Source: Halococcus saccharolyticus DSM 5350 (lineage in GTDB: Archaea > Halobacteriota > Halobacteria > Halobacteriales > Halococcaceae). Taken from it: a DNA stretch of 53,680 nt. Position numbers and translations under genes: made by a program. Each line of letters starts with the position of its first letter. Position 1 is the stretch's first letter. Shown one piece after another: positions 43,400 to 50,934 of the stretch. The stretch lies in contig NZ_AOMD01000027.1 in the NCBI RefSeq assembly GCF_000336915.1, positions 46,490 through 100,169 on the forward strand, read 5' to 3'. Under the pieces are notes generated by a model. That model was not told the DNA's origin, did not search any database, and saw only the letters and a program-made list of their open reading frames with translations.

Positions 43400-44545
43400 T
43401 TACGCGTTCGATCCCGCCCCCGTCAGCGGAACGACTACATGATCGGTGTCGGCCACGATCCCGCGCTCGCGGTATTTGCGGAGGGCAGCCGGTGCGACCG
43501 CACACGTCGGCTCGACGTCGAACCCCGCTCGACCGAGTCGCTCGTGTTCCTCGCGCGTGGTTTCGGTGTCGATCGCGATGGCGTCGCCGCCGGTGGTCTG
43601 AATCGCGTCGACGATCGCCTTGATTCGGACGGGGTCGCGAATCTGGATGCCGTCGGCGAGATCGTTCTGGTCGTCGGAATCGTTGGCGTCGTTGCGTTCG
43701 GCGCGGCCGTCGAGCCTGTCGACGACCGGTGCGTAGCCAGCGGCCTGGGCACCGAGCAGTCGGGGTATCTCGTCGATCCAGCCGGCCGTGTGGAGTGCGC
43801 GGAACCCGCGGTACGCGCCCAGAAAGAGGGTGCCGTGGCCGAGCGGACAGACGACCGCCTCCGGCACCTGCCAGTCGCACTGGGCGGCGAGTTCGAGCGC
43901 GAACGTCGCGGTGCCGGCGAAGAAGGCGGGATTCCAGGCGTGACTCGCGTACCAGCCCGCACCGTCCCCGACGGCCTCGATCGCGGCCGCTGTGACGTCC
44001 GCCCTCGTCCCTTCGATTCGCACTACGTCGGCCCCCGTGCGCTCGATCGCCCGGAGTTTCGCCGATTTGGCGTCGGCAGGGACGTAGATCGTGGCGTCGA
44101 GTCCCGCACGGGCGGCGTAGGTCGCGATCGCGGTGCCGGCGTTGCCCGAGGAGTCCTCGATCACGCGGTCGGCCCCACACTCGATCGCGCGTGCGATCGT
44201 CGTCGCCGCGCCGCGATCCTTGAAACTACCCGTCGGCGAGACGTACTCGAGTTTGAACGTCGCGTCCCAGTCGAGCGCATCGCCAGCCGATGGCCGGCTT
44301 TCCGAGGGACGTTGTCCCTCGCTATCAACGATCGGGGCCCAACCCGCACCGAGAGCCACCGCTCGTTCAACGGGCAGGAAGTCCGCGAACGCCCAGAGTC
44401 CGTCGCGAGTGTCGAGATCGGCGAACGCGGGTGCGGGGCCGTCCGGCAGCGGTTGGGTGGCGAAATCGAGCGGCTGGCCGCACTCGCAGCACCAGCGGTC
44501 AGCGTAGGTGTTGCCGCAGGCAGGGCAGCGGAGATCGGCGGACAT
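43400..44545 (-). CDS. Threonine synthase-like PLP enzyme
   Basis: A 381-aa fold-type II PLP enzyme. The N-terminus has a zinc ribbon (CPAC and CCEC), the PLP lysine is in SPTGSFKDRGA near residue 107, and the phosphate loop is DSSGNAGTAIATYA near 130. This is the archaeal threonine synthase layout, which converts phosphohomoserine to threonine, but related enzymes share it. A short stretch, SEGQRPSESRPS near residues 75-86, is coded by a perfect hairpin and looks inserted. No other threonine genes are nearby. Confidence 0.82.
   Translation of the reverse strand: MSADLRCPACGNTYADRWCCECGQPLDFATQPLPDGPAPAFADLDTRDGLWAFADFLPVERAVALGAGWAPIVDSEGQRPSESRPSAGDALDWDATFKLEYVSPTGSFKDRGAATTIARAIECGADRVIEDSSGNAGTAIATYAARAGLDATIYVPADAKSAKLRAIERTGADVVRIEGTRADVTAAAIEAVGDGAGWYASHAWNPAFFAGTATFALELAAQCDWQVPEAVVCPLGHGTLFLGAYRGFRALHTAGWIDEIPRLLGAQAAGYAPVVDRLDGRAERNDANDSDDQNDLADGIQIRDPVRIKAIVDAIQTTGGDAIAIDTETTREEHERLGRAGFDVEPTCAVAPAALRKYRERGIVADTDHVVVPLTGAGSNA
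44303..44321. repeat. Hairpin inside the threonine synthase-like gene
   Basis: CGAGGGAC-GTT-GTCCCTCG is a perfect 8-bp stem with a 3-base loop. It has the same CGAGG/CCTCG ends as the hairpins inside the cupin gene. It encodes part of a Ser/Arg/Glu-rich insertion without disturbing the frame. Confidence 0.65.
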
Positions 44546-44614
44546 GGTTGGGAAAGCGGGCGCGGCGAACCAGTAGGTGACGGTTGCGGGGCGGTGGCGG
44601 TGCGGTCCTGGCGT

Positions 44615-44661
44615 CCTGCGGTCGCTCTGCGACCACAGGGCTCAGGAGAGCAAGCTCTCCT
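44615..44661. repeat. Two hairpins at the far end of repeat copy 3
   Basis: CCTGCGGTCGC/GCGACCACAGG (44615-44639, one mismatch, 3-base loop) and AGGAGAGC-AA-GCTCTCCT (44644-44661). They extend copy 3 towards the threonine synthase-like gene start and are absent from copies 1 and 2. Confidence 0.65.
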
Positions 44662-44807
44662 GGCGGATGAAGGGCGAGGCCCGTGGAGCGGGCCGAGGGC
44701 TTCGGCGGTGCTGTGCGGTGGGCGGTTGCGGAGAGCGCCAGCGATCCCACCGTGAACGAGGCCGCAGGCCGAGTGAGCGGGTGTTTTTAGTCCAGGTTTT
44801 TGGAAGG
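44659..44807 (-). repeat. Dispersed structured repeat, copy 3
   Basis: On the minus strand, downstream of the aspartoacylase-like gene. It holds the 21-base A5/A5 block (44783-44803), TGGGATCGCTGGC, GCACCGCCGAAGCCCTCGG (about 44693-44711), a hairpin GGCCCG/CGGGCC (44678-44694) and CGCCCTTCATCCGCCAGG (44659-44676). It is the closest relative of copy 1, with long identical stretches outside the hairpins. Confidence 0.8.
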
Positions 44808-44809
44808 GG

Positions 44810-45766
44810 TTAGTAGTGATCGATGTCGGTTCCGACCGAGCAGACGTACTCGCCGGTAGCGACCTGTGGCAGCCGGCGGGTTCGCCAGAACACGCCGTCG
44901 GCATCGGCGGTGGTCTCGGCTTTCACCGTCCCGAACGCGTCGGTGACGTGAAAGAGTCTGTCTCCCTGCTCGACGCTGTCGCCGAGCTCGGGCGCGAAGT
45001 CGACGAGGCCACCGGCGGGCGCACCGTACTGTTCGAACCCGGTCGCACGGACCTGGTCGTCGGGGTCGACATCACCATCGAGGAACCCGTACGCCGTGAG
45101 CACGTTGAAGATCCCCTCGACGCCGATCGCGACGCTCTCGGGATCGAGTCCGACCGCACCGCCGAGCTCGGGATCGATGGTCGGGACACCTTCGTCGGGG
45201 GCGGCACGGGCGAGCTGGCCGTCGGGACCCTTCTGATCGAGGACGTGGCCGCAGTCGAAGGTTTTGGCGAGTTCGAGACACTCGCTGTGGAGGTGGTGGC
45301 GCGGACCACATCGGACTCTGGTCTCGTGGATCATCCGACTCGTCGAGCCCTGGTGGAGATCGAGCACGAGGTCAGCGCCGGTGGCGGCCTCGAACGCGGC
45401 GGCGGCGATGCGTTCGGAGGAGGAGCCGTGCTCGTCGCCCGGAAAGGCCCGATTGAGCTTGGTGTCGTCGATCGGGTTGCGGTGTTCGGCCACCTGGAAG
45501 GCGTGGAGGTTGACGATCCCGACGATCAAAACTGTGCCGGCGAGGTCGTCGGGATCGAGCTGCGGAACCAGCGATCGAACGACGCCGACGCCGTTGAGTT
45601 CGTCGCCGTCGCTCGCGGCCTGAATGTAGAGCGTATCGCCCTCGGCTGCGCCGTTGACGACACAGACCGGCAGTCCCAGCGGGCTCCCGTCGCGGGTCTC
45701 GCCGACCGACAGCCGCCCGGTGTCGATCTCACCGGGAGCCGCGTTCGCGGTTCCGAGGCTCGTCAT
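44810..45766 (-). CDS. Succinylglutamate desuccinylase/aspartoacylase-like protein
   Basis: A 318-aa carboxypeptidase-like zinc hydrolase that should deacylate an N-acyl amino acid. The family's first zinc motif, usually HGDE-x-NG, reads SDGDELNG near residue 53, so Asp replaces the ligand His. Other sites are normal: HRNPIDDTKLNRAFPG near 95 and LDLHQGS near 125 (second His). A C-terminal lipoyl-like beta domain follows, with LGDSVEQGDRLFHV. The substrate is unknown. The Asp for His change may be a subfamily trait. Start MTSLGTANAAPGE. Confidence 0.82.
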   Translation of the reverse strand: MTSLGTANAAPGEIDTGRLSVGETRDGSPLGLPVCVVNGAAEGDTLYIQAASDGDELNGVGVVRSLVPQLDPDDLAGTVLIVGIVNLHAFQVAEHRNPIDDTKLNRAFPGDEHGSSSERIAAAAFEAATGADLVLDLHQGSTSRMIHETRVRCGPRHHLHSECLELAKTFDCGHVLDQKGPDGQLARAAPDEGVPTIDPELGGAVGLDPESVAIGVEGIFNVLTAYGFLDGDVDPDDQVRATGFEQYGAPAGGLVDFAPELGDSVEQGDRLFHVTDAFGTVKAETTADADGVFWRTRRLPQVATGEYVCSVGTDIDHY

Positions 45767-45855
45767 CGTTCGATGACGACCGCCGAACGTTCTTGAGGCG
45801 TTCGATATCCGTGTCGAATCAACGGGAATTTGGGGTCGCGAGTCGTAGTGAGTGC

Positions 45856-46131
45856 GTGTCGAACGACGCTCCGGAGCGCCCACCCAGCGCGGAGTTCGCC
45901 GCGGCACTGTCGGTCCCGCGCAACGCGAAGATCGGGGTCGCGGCCGGCGTCGCGGTCGCGGTCCTCGCCTACGCCTATCGGGTACTCGAACTCGCGGGGC
46001 CAGCGGCCGACACGCGCGGGTCACCTCTCCTCTTTGCCGTTCTCGCCGTGACGCTCGCGTTCGGCAGCGCGGCACTCGTGACGGTGGCGCTGACCTTAGT
46101 ATCCGCCTACCGACTCGCCCGGGAGCGATAA
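45856..46131 (+). CDS. Small membrane protein, 91 aa, unknown
   Basis: Two membrane helices at about residues 25-42 (GVAAGVAVAVLAYAYRVL) and 57-82 (LLFAVLAVTLAFGSAALVTVAL) after a short acidic N-terminus. It resembles small haloarchaeal DUF membrane proteins, but I cannot name the family securely. A GTG at 45856 is chosen; an ATG at 45793 adds 21 residues with unlike composition. It is divergent from the aspartoacylase-like gene. Confidence 0.55.
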   Translation: MSNDAPERPPSAEFAAALSVPRNAKIGVAAGVAVAVLAYAYRVLELAGPAADTRGSPLLFAVLAVTLAFGSAALVTVALTLVSAYRLARER

Positions 46132-46253
46132 CCACCACGACGACGCGAATACGGCCAACGCCTGCGTATACTCGGCATCGATCCGTCCTCACAATAGTCA
46201 ACGAAAGCGTCATGTGTCGGTTTCTTTTCAGCCCGTGGAGCGAACGACGAAGT

Positions 46254-46448
46254 ATGCCGGAGCCGATACTGTTCGGGCTGGTAGCCGTCGGTCTCCTCAG
46301 TGGCAGCCTCGTTCACACCCTCGTCGACTGGCGATCAGTGCTTCCGTTCGTCGGTGATCCGGACGGAGATGACGACGATGCGGACGACGATGACCACGAT
46401 ACGGACGATCGGGACGATCCGGACGAGGACAACGAGGATCGGGACTGA
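46254..46448 (+). CDS. Membrane-anchored protein with Asp-rich tail, 64 aa
   Basis: One N-terminal hydrophobic helix (ILFGLVAVGLLSGSLVHTLV) is followed by a tail of about 28 residues made almost only of Asp and Glu with a few His and Arg. Such tails could bind divalent cations or counter-ions. Function unknown. The stop codon directly abuts the stop of the convergent PhoU-like gene. Confidence 0.6.
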   Translation: MPEPILFGLVAVGLLSGSLVHTLVDWRSVLPFVGDPDGDDDDADDDDHDTDDRDDPDEDNEDRD

Positions 46449-47693
46449 TTACGGTGCCGCGCCGGCGAGCGCCCGGAGTCGTTCGGCCGCCGTCTGCGGC
46501 CCCTTCGCGAGCAGCACGTCCCCGGCAGCGAGTTCGGTGTCCGGACCGGGCGACACGACCCAGTCGTCCCGCAGTTCGGTCACTGACTCGTCGGTCACCG
46601 ATTCGACGGTGACGGCCTCACGGGTCGCCCGCCGGACCGCGATCACACCCATGCCGGTCTCGGTCCGAACCATCCGACCGCCGAGCGTCGCGCCGTCGAG
46701 ATCGCTGTCGGGCGCGACAGTCAGTCGGACGATGACCTCGTCGGATTCCTTGACGGCCTCCGCGATCACCGGATGCGAGCCGAGTCCTCGGAGCACGCCC
46801 TCGCTGATCTCGACCGCGGCATCCGAGATGACCTCGGTGCTCCGGGCGAGGTGGACGAGTCCACGAAGTGACACCGGATCATCGATCTTCGCGGCCGCTT
46901 GCAGCGTCCACGCCTCGAAACGAGACTGGAGCTGGTCGACCTCGGCCTCCAGACTCACTACCTCGCGCGCGAGATCCTCACTGTCGAACAGCACCGCGCC
47001 GTAGGCGAGATCGACCCCGAGTTCGCTCATGTTTTTCATCAGTACCACCGAATCCATCGCCCGATCGAGGTCCGCAATGGTGGGCTCGGGGGCCTCGGGC
47101 GGCGTGTAGTGCTCGCCGGTGGTACTCCGATAGACGCCCGCGACCCCTTCCTCGGGCCCACGAAAGAACACGGCGTCGTCCGGGCGGAGATGCGTCTCGC
47201 GATCGGGGTTCATCAGCCACTCGTCGCCGCGCCGGATCGCGATCGCACGCACGCCGGTCTCGCTTTCGAGATCGATCTCCCCGAGGGTCGCGTCGGCAAA
47301 GCGCGCGTCGGGTGCGACGCGGGCGCGAACCAGCGTCTCGACCGCCGCGGGGAGCGCGGCAGCCATTGCGGGCGGCAACCCGATGTCCTCAACGACGACT
47401 TTCGCGATATCGCCGGTCGCGTCGCTAATCTTCTCGGCCGCCCCCACGATCCCGAGTACAGGTGCGAGCGCTTCGGCGTCGTCGGTGCTCCGGGCGGCCA
47501 TCAGCAGGCTCATCCGCGTCCGGAGCTGGAGCACGTCCATTTCGGCTTCGAGTTCGAGAACGGCCTCCGCGACCGCATCGCTCCGCAGCAGGACGGCGGA
47601 GTACGAGAGGTCGATCATCAGCTCCGCGATGTCTTTCATCTCCGCGAGGAGCTGTTTGACGCTCCGAGGCTCGTACCCAACCGCCCGTGTCAT
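46449..47693 (-). CDS. Tandem PhoU/TrkA-C domain regulator
   Basis: A 414-aa soluble protein made of two similar halves, each a PhoU-like helical bundle followed by a TrkA-C (RCK-C) ligand-binding domain. The first half has LLAEMKDIAELMIDLSYSAVL and ATLGEIDLESETGVRAIAIRRG; the second has MKNMSELGVDLAYGAVLF and ATLGGRMVRTETGMGVIAVRRA. Such proteins regulate potassium or phosphate uptake; a transporter partner is not adjacent. The start MTRAVGYEPRSVKQL fits; 21 upstream codons are unlike the family. Confidence 0.88.
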   Translation of the reverse strand: MTRAVGYEPRSVKQLLAEMKDIAELMIDLSYSAVLLRSDAVAEAVLELEAEMDVLQLRTRMSLLMAARSTDDAEALAPVLGIVGAAEKISDATGDIAKVVVEDIGLPPAMAAALPAAVETLVRARVAPDARFADATLGEIDLESETGVRAIAIRRGDEWLMNPDRETHLRPDDAVFFRGPEEGVAGVYRSTTGEHYTPPEAPEPTIADLDRAMDSVVLMKNMSELGVDLAYGAVLFDSEDLAREVVSLEAEVDQLQSRFEAWTLQAAAKIDDPVSLRGLVHLARSTEVISDAAVEISEGVLRGLGSHPVIAEAVKESDEVIVRLTVAPDSDLDGATLGGRMVRTETGMGVIAVRRATREAVTVESVTDESVTELRDDWVVSPGPDTELAAGDVLLAKGPQTAAERLRALAGAAP

Positions 47694-48294
47694 ATCGTGA
47701 GATTCGTCCAAGCCGACAAAAGGGTTCGTGCGTCGCGGCCGATCGGGTCCGGCCATCCTCCAATCGATCCAGGAAACGCTCAGCCCGACGGATTTTCCAT
47801 ATAGTGCTTTGGGATTTATTGAGTGGTTCTATCGTTCTATCCGAGGATGTAGCGAAATCACCGCCCACGCAGTGATCGAGATGGATAGCGCCGTCAAATG
47901 CCAGTGGCTACCGTGGCTAGCAGTTAGCTTTGAAAGATTCACCATATAGGCCGCTGGGCTCCGGGTCGAGGTAAAGTCTTATCGCGCAGTCATAGACATC
48001 TCCCAAACCGATTCGGTGCCGGCCATACGTTTGCTGGCAGGATTCTTGCCGTTGGAATAGTGAGCTATCTTCGATGAGAAGTCACGTTCACAACTGGGCA
48101 GCTCACCGAAATCGATCCCAGGGACGGTATCAAGCTGTGAGATCACGACGGTCACGTTCCAATAAACCACATCCCACGATAGTAATTCGGTCGTCGATTC
48201 GTGGATCAGCAATCGATCCGATGCGTTGACTCTAGCGAAAACGGTCGAAAGAGGCGGCTTCAGTCTGGTTTGAGAAGAACAGCTATCACGCAGG
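47694..48294. other. 600-base low-GC gap without recognisable gene
   Basis: Composition is near 50% GC, unlike the flanks. Short frames exist (47728-47949 on plus, 47979-48212 on minus) but are not acidic and match nothing I know. An imperfect 14-base direct repeat, GATT-CCATATAG type, occurs at 47791-47804 and 47936-47949, framing a 131-base segment. It may be a decayed mobile or viral insertion, or a regulatory region of the PhoU-like gene. Confidence 0.4.
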
Positions 48295-48978
48295 TCAGTC
48301 GGCGGCCGTCGCGCGGGTCGCCGTCGCCTTGAACGACGTGACGACCGAATCGCCGGTCACGAGGTCGAGTGCCGCGAGCGCGTCGTGGGTCACGAGCACG
48401 GCCAGCGACTCCCTAGCTCCGATATCAACACCGACGCGAACGATCGTCTCACCGTGGTCGAGGTCGACCACAGTACCGCGAAATCGGTTGCGTGCGCTCA
48501 TCTCGCCCGTTTCTGGAATGTCGTCCGGTGCGTGGAGCGTGACGGCGTCGGCCCGCAGCGTCACCTGAACTCGTTCGGAAGCCTCGGGAGCCAGCGCGCG
48601 CACCGTTCCGGCAGCCGTCTCGACGGTCGCCAGCTCGCCGTCCCGGTCGACGATCCGTCCGCGGAGAACAGTCTCCTCGACCGTCGCAGTGCCGGTGTAC
48701 GCCGTTTGGAGCCGATCGAAGCGTGCGATCAGGTCGTGTGCAGCGTCGGTGAGTTCGCTGCCGCCTCCGCCGACCCCGCCGCGCTGGCGCTCGACGAGTT
48801 CGCCGAACTCGTCTTCGAGGACCGTGATTCGCTTGTGAGCGCGTGAGAACGACCGTCCGAGCGCGTCGGCAGCCGCGTTGAGTGACCGGTGTTCGTCGAC
48901 GGCGCGCAGCAGTGCCGCATCCGCCGCCTCGAACGACGCCCCGTCGGTCTGCAGCCGTGCCTCGAACCCCGCGTCCAT
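48295..48978 (-). CDS. ModE-like HTH regulator with TOBE domains
   Basis: A 227-aa regulator. Residues 15-90 form a LysR-like winged HTH of the ModE type (AADAALLRAVDEHRSLNAAADALGRSFSRAHKRI). From about 100 there are two TOBE/molbindin-like domains (VEETVLRGRIVDRDGELATVETAAG and SARNRFRGTVVDLDHGETIVRV) that bind molybdate or tungstate. It is divergent from the tungstate/molybdate ABC operon, with 58 bases between the starts, and very probably controls it and itself by oxyanion level. Confidence 0.88.
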   Translation of the reverse strand: MDAGFEARLQTDGASFEAADAALLRAVDEHRSLNAAADALGRSFSRAHKRITVLEDEFGELVERQRGGVGGGGSELTDAAHDLIARFDRLQTAYTGTATVEETVLRGRIVDRDGELATVETAAGTVRALAPEASERVQVTLRADAVTLHAPDDIPETGEMSARNRFRGTVVDLDHGETIVRVGVDIGARESLAVLVTHDALAALDLVTGDSVVTSFKATATRATAAD

Positions 48979-49004
48979 ACTCCTCCCTCGTGATCCGCGA
49001 GCAA

Positions 49005-49016
49005 GAGCTTTATGTC
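49005..49016 (+). promoter_or_regulatory. TATA box of the Mo/W transporter operon
   Basis: GAGCTTTATGTC is centred about 26 bases before the GTG at 49037, so the operon mRNA is probably leaderless. It falls in the 58-base region shared with the divergent ModE-like gene, where the regulator should bind. Confidence 0.55.
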
Positions 49017-49036
49017 CAGGTCGCAATAACGGAGTT

Positions 49037-50122
49037 GTGTCCACGTCGGAACAACGCTCGCAGAGGTGTTCGCGGCGAGCGTTCCTCGGGAGCGTCGGAG
49101 CGATGGGGTTCACCGGAGTGGCCGGCTGTGTCGGGAGCGGTCGCGAAAGCGGCGGTGGTGGCACGTCCGCATCGATCGCGATCCTCTCGGCGGGGAGCTT
49201 GCAGAACGCACTGGCGAACGGTCTCAAACCCACAGTCGATGTCCCAGTAACGATCGAATCGCACGGTTCGACGACCGTGGCCCGCATGATCGCCGAAGGC
49301 AAGCGCGACCCCGACATCGTGAGCGTCGCCGACGTGGCGCTGTTCGACGAGCCGCTTTCCCCGTCGTGGCACTCGGTGTTCACGAGCAACGCCGTCGTGC
49401 TCGCGTACAATCCGAACACGGAGGGCGGCCAACGCCTTGCCGACGCGGGAAGAGAACGCTGGTACGAGCCGCTGGCAAAGGGAGCGATCGATCTCGGACG
49501 TACCGACCCGAAACAGGACCCACTGGGCTATCGGACACTGTTCGCCCTCGAACTCGCCTCGCGGTACTACGACGACGCGTCAAACCTCAAAGACAGGATA
49601 CTCGAGAACGACCAGCTCTATCCCGAGACCGCGCTGATCAGCCAGTTCGAGACCGGCTCGATCGACGCCGCGATCGCCTACCGCAGCATGGCCGTCGAAC
49701 GCGGGTACGAGTACATCGACCTCCCCAACGAGATCGACCTCAGCAACCCACAGTACGACGAGGAGTGGTACTCGACGGTCTCGTACAGCCTCCCGAGCGG
49801 ACAGGAGATTCAGGGTGGCCCCATCAGCTACGGGTCGACCATCCGCAGGATGAGCGACGCTGCCCTAGAGGTGTTCGACGCCCACACAACCGGCAGCTAT
49901 CTCGACGAACACGGCTTCCTCCGGCGCGAACAGTTCCCGACGTTCGAGGGAGCGGTCCCCGAGCGCGTCACGAGGGCGGTCGGTCGGACGAGCGGAGCCA
50001 GCGCGAGCGCGAACCAACCCGACAATCGATCGGGCGCGACTCAGTCGGTGAACCAGTCACGGCAGCGCACAGCACCAGTGAAACTGTCCTCCGCGGTGTC
50101 GGATATCACGGTCTTGCACTGA
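49037..50122 (+). CDS. wtpA: Tungstate/molybdate ABC transporter binding protein
   Basis: Periplasmic-type lipoprotein, 361 aa, that captures tungstate or molybdate outside the membrane. The N-terminus has a twin-arginine signal RRAFLGSVGAMGFTGVAGC with the lipobox Cys. WtpA/ModA-type signatures follow: LSAGSLQNAL, ESHGSTTVARMIAEG, PDIVSVADVALF and LGRTDPKQDPLGYRTLFA. WtpA is the better match because of the DP-x-QDP-GYR motif; tungstate preference is inferred. A polar Ser/Asn/Gln tail ends the protein. GTG start. Confidence 0.88.
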   Translation: MSTSEQRSQRCSRRAFLGSVGAMGFTGVAGCVGSGRESGGGGTSASIAILSAGSLQNALANGLKPTVDVPVTIESHGSTTVARMIAEGKRDPDIVSVADVALFDEPLSPSWHSVFTSNAVVLAYNPNTEGGQRLADAGRERWYEPLAKGAIDLGRTDPKQDPLGYRTLFALELASRYYDDASNLKDRILENDQLYPETALISQFETGSIDAAIAYRSMAVERGYEYIDLPNEIDLSNPQYDEEWYSTVSYSLPSGQEIQGGPISYGSTIRRMSDAALEVFDAHTTGSYLDEHGFLRREQFPTFEGAVPERVTRAVGRTSGASASANQPDNRSGATQSVNQSRQRTAPVKLSSAVSDITVLH

Positions 50123-50123
50123 G

Positions 50124-50933
50124 ATGGCGACGAGCTCTACAGAATCAGAGACGGCAACGCCGACGGTCGATTGGCTCACCGTTGCGCTGGTGCTCGGCGG
50201 TGTCCTCTGTCTCTACTACCTCGCACCGCTGGTGTCGCTGTTGCTGTCGGTTCCCATCGGGGAGATCGTCGGCCGAATGGGCGATCCGACGGTGGTGAAC
50301 GCGGCGACCACCTCGCTGCTGTCGGCCTCGATCAGCGCGGTCATCGCGACGGTGTTCGGGCTGCCGCTCGCGTACTGGCTCGCCCGGAGCGAGGCGCGGT
50401 GGACGAACGCGGTGCTCGCGGTCGTGATCCTGCCGCTGGTGCTCCCACCGACGGTGAGCGGGATCGTCCTGCTGACCGTGTTCGGACCGAACGCGCCGAT
50501 CGGCGCGGCCGCGAGCGCCGCCGGATTCCCGCTCACGCGGTCGCTCGCCGGGGTGGTGCTCGCCCAGACGTTCGTCGCCTCGCCGTTCGTGGTGGTGACG
50601 GCGAAGGCGGCCTTCGAGAGCGTCGATCGAACCCTCGAACACGCCTCGCGCTCGCTCGGGAAGAGTCAGTGGACGACCGCTCGCCGGGTGACGCTGCCGC
50701 TCGCCGCGCCGGGCATCCTCGCCGGGGTTACGCTCGCGTTCGCGCGTGCGATGGGGGAGTTCGGTGCGACCATGATGCTGGCGTACTACCCACGGACGAT
50801 GCCGGTCCAGATCTGGGTCTCGTTCGTCTCGCTCGGCCTGGATGGGGCCTACCCAGTTGCAATCATCCTCGTCGTCATCGCAGTCGCGGCGCTCGTGATC
50901 CTCAACACCGTCGCGGCGAACCCCTGGGACTGA
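50124..50933 (+). CDS. wtpB: Tungstate/molybdate ABC transporter permease
   Basis: Inner-membrane permease, 269 aa, with about six helices. The EAA loop, which docks the ATPase, is ASRSLGKSQWTTARRVTLPLAAPGI near residues 175-200, followed by AFARAMGEFGATMMLAY. This fits ModB/WtpB/CysU permeases. It begins one base after the stop of the binding-protein gene and ends one base before the ATPase gene, so the three genes form a tight operon. Confidence 0.9.
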   Translation: MATSSTESETATPTVDWLTVALVLGGVLCLYYLAPLVSLLLSVPIGEIVGRMGDPTVVNAATTSLLSASISAVIATVFGLPLAYWLARSEARWTNAVLAVVILPLVLPPTVSGIVLLTVFGPNAPIGAAASAAGFPLTRSLAGVVLAQTFVASPFVVVTAKAAFESVDRTLEHASRSLGKSQWTTARRVTLPLAAPGILAGVTLAFARAMGEFGATMMLAYYPRTMPVQIWVSFVSLGLDGAYPVAIILVVIAVAALVILNTVAANPWD

Positions 50934-50934
50934 A

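Noticed and set aside
47979-48212. 77-codon minus-strand frame in the low-GC gap
   Set aside because: No acidic bias, no promoter or Shine-Dalgarno, no recognised motif; kept only as part of the gap description.
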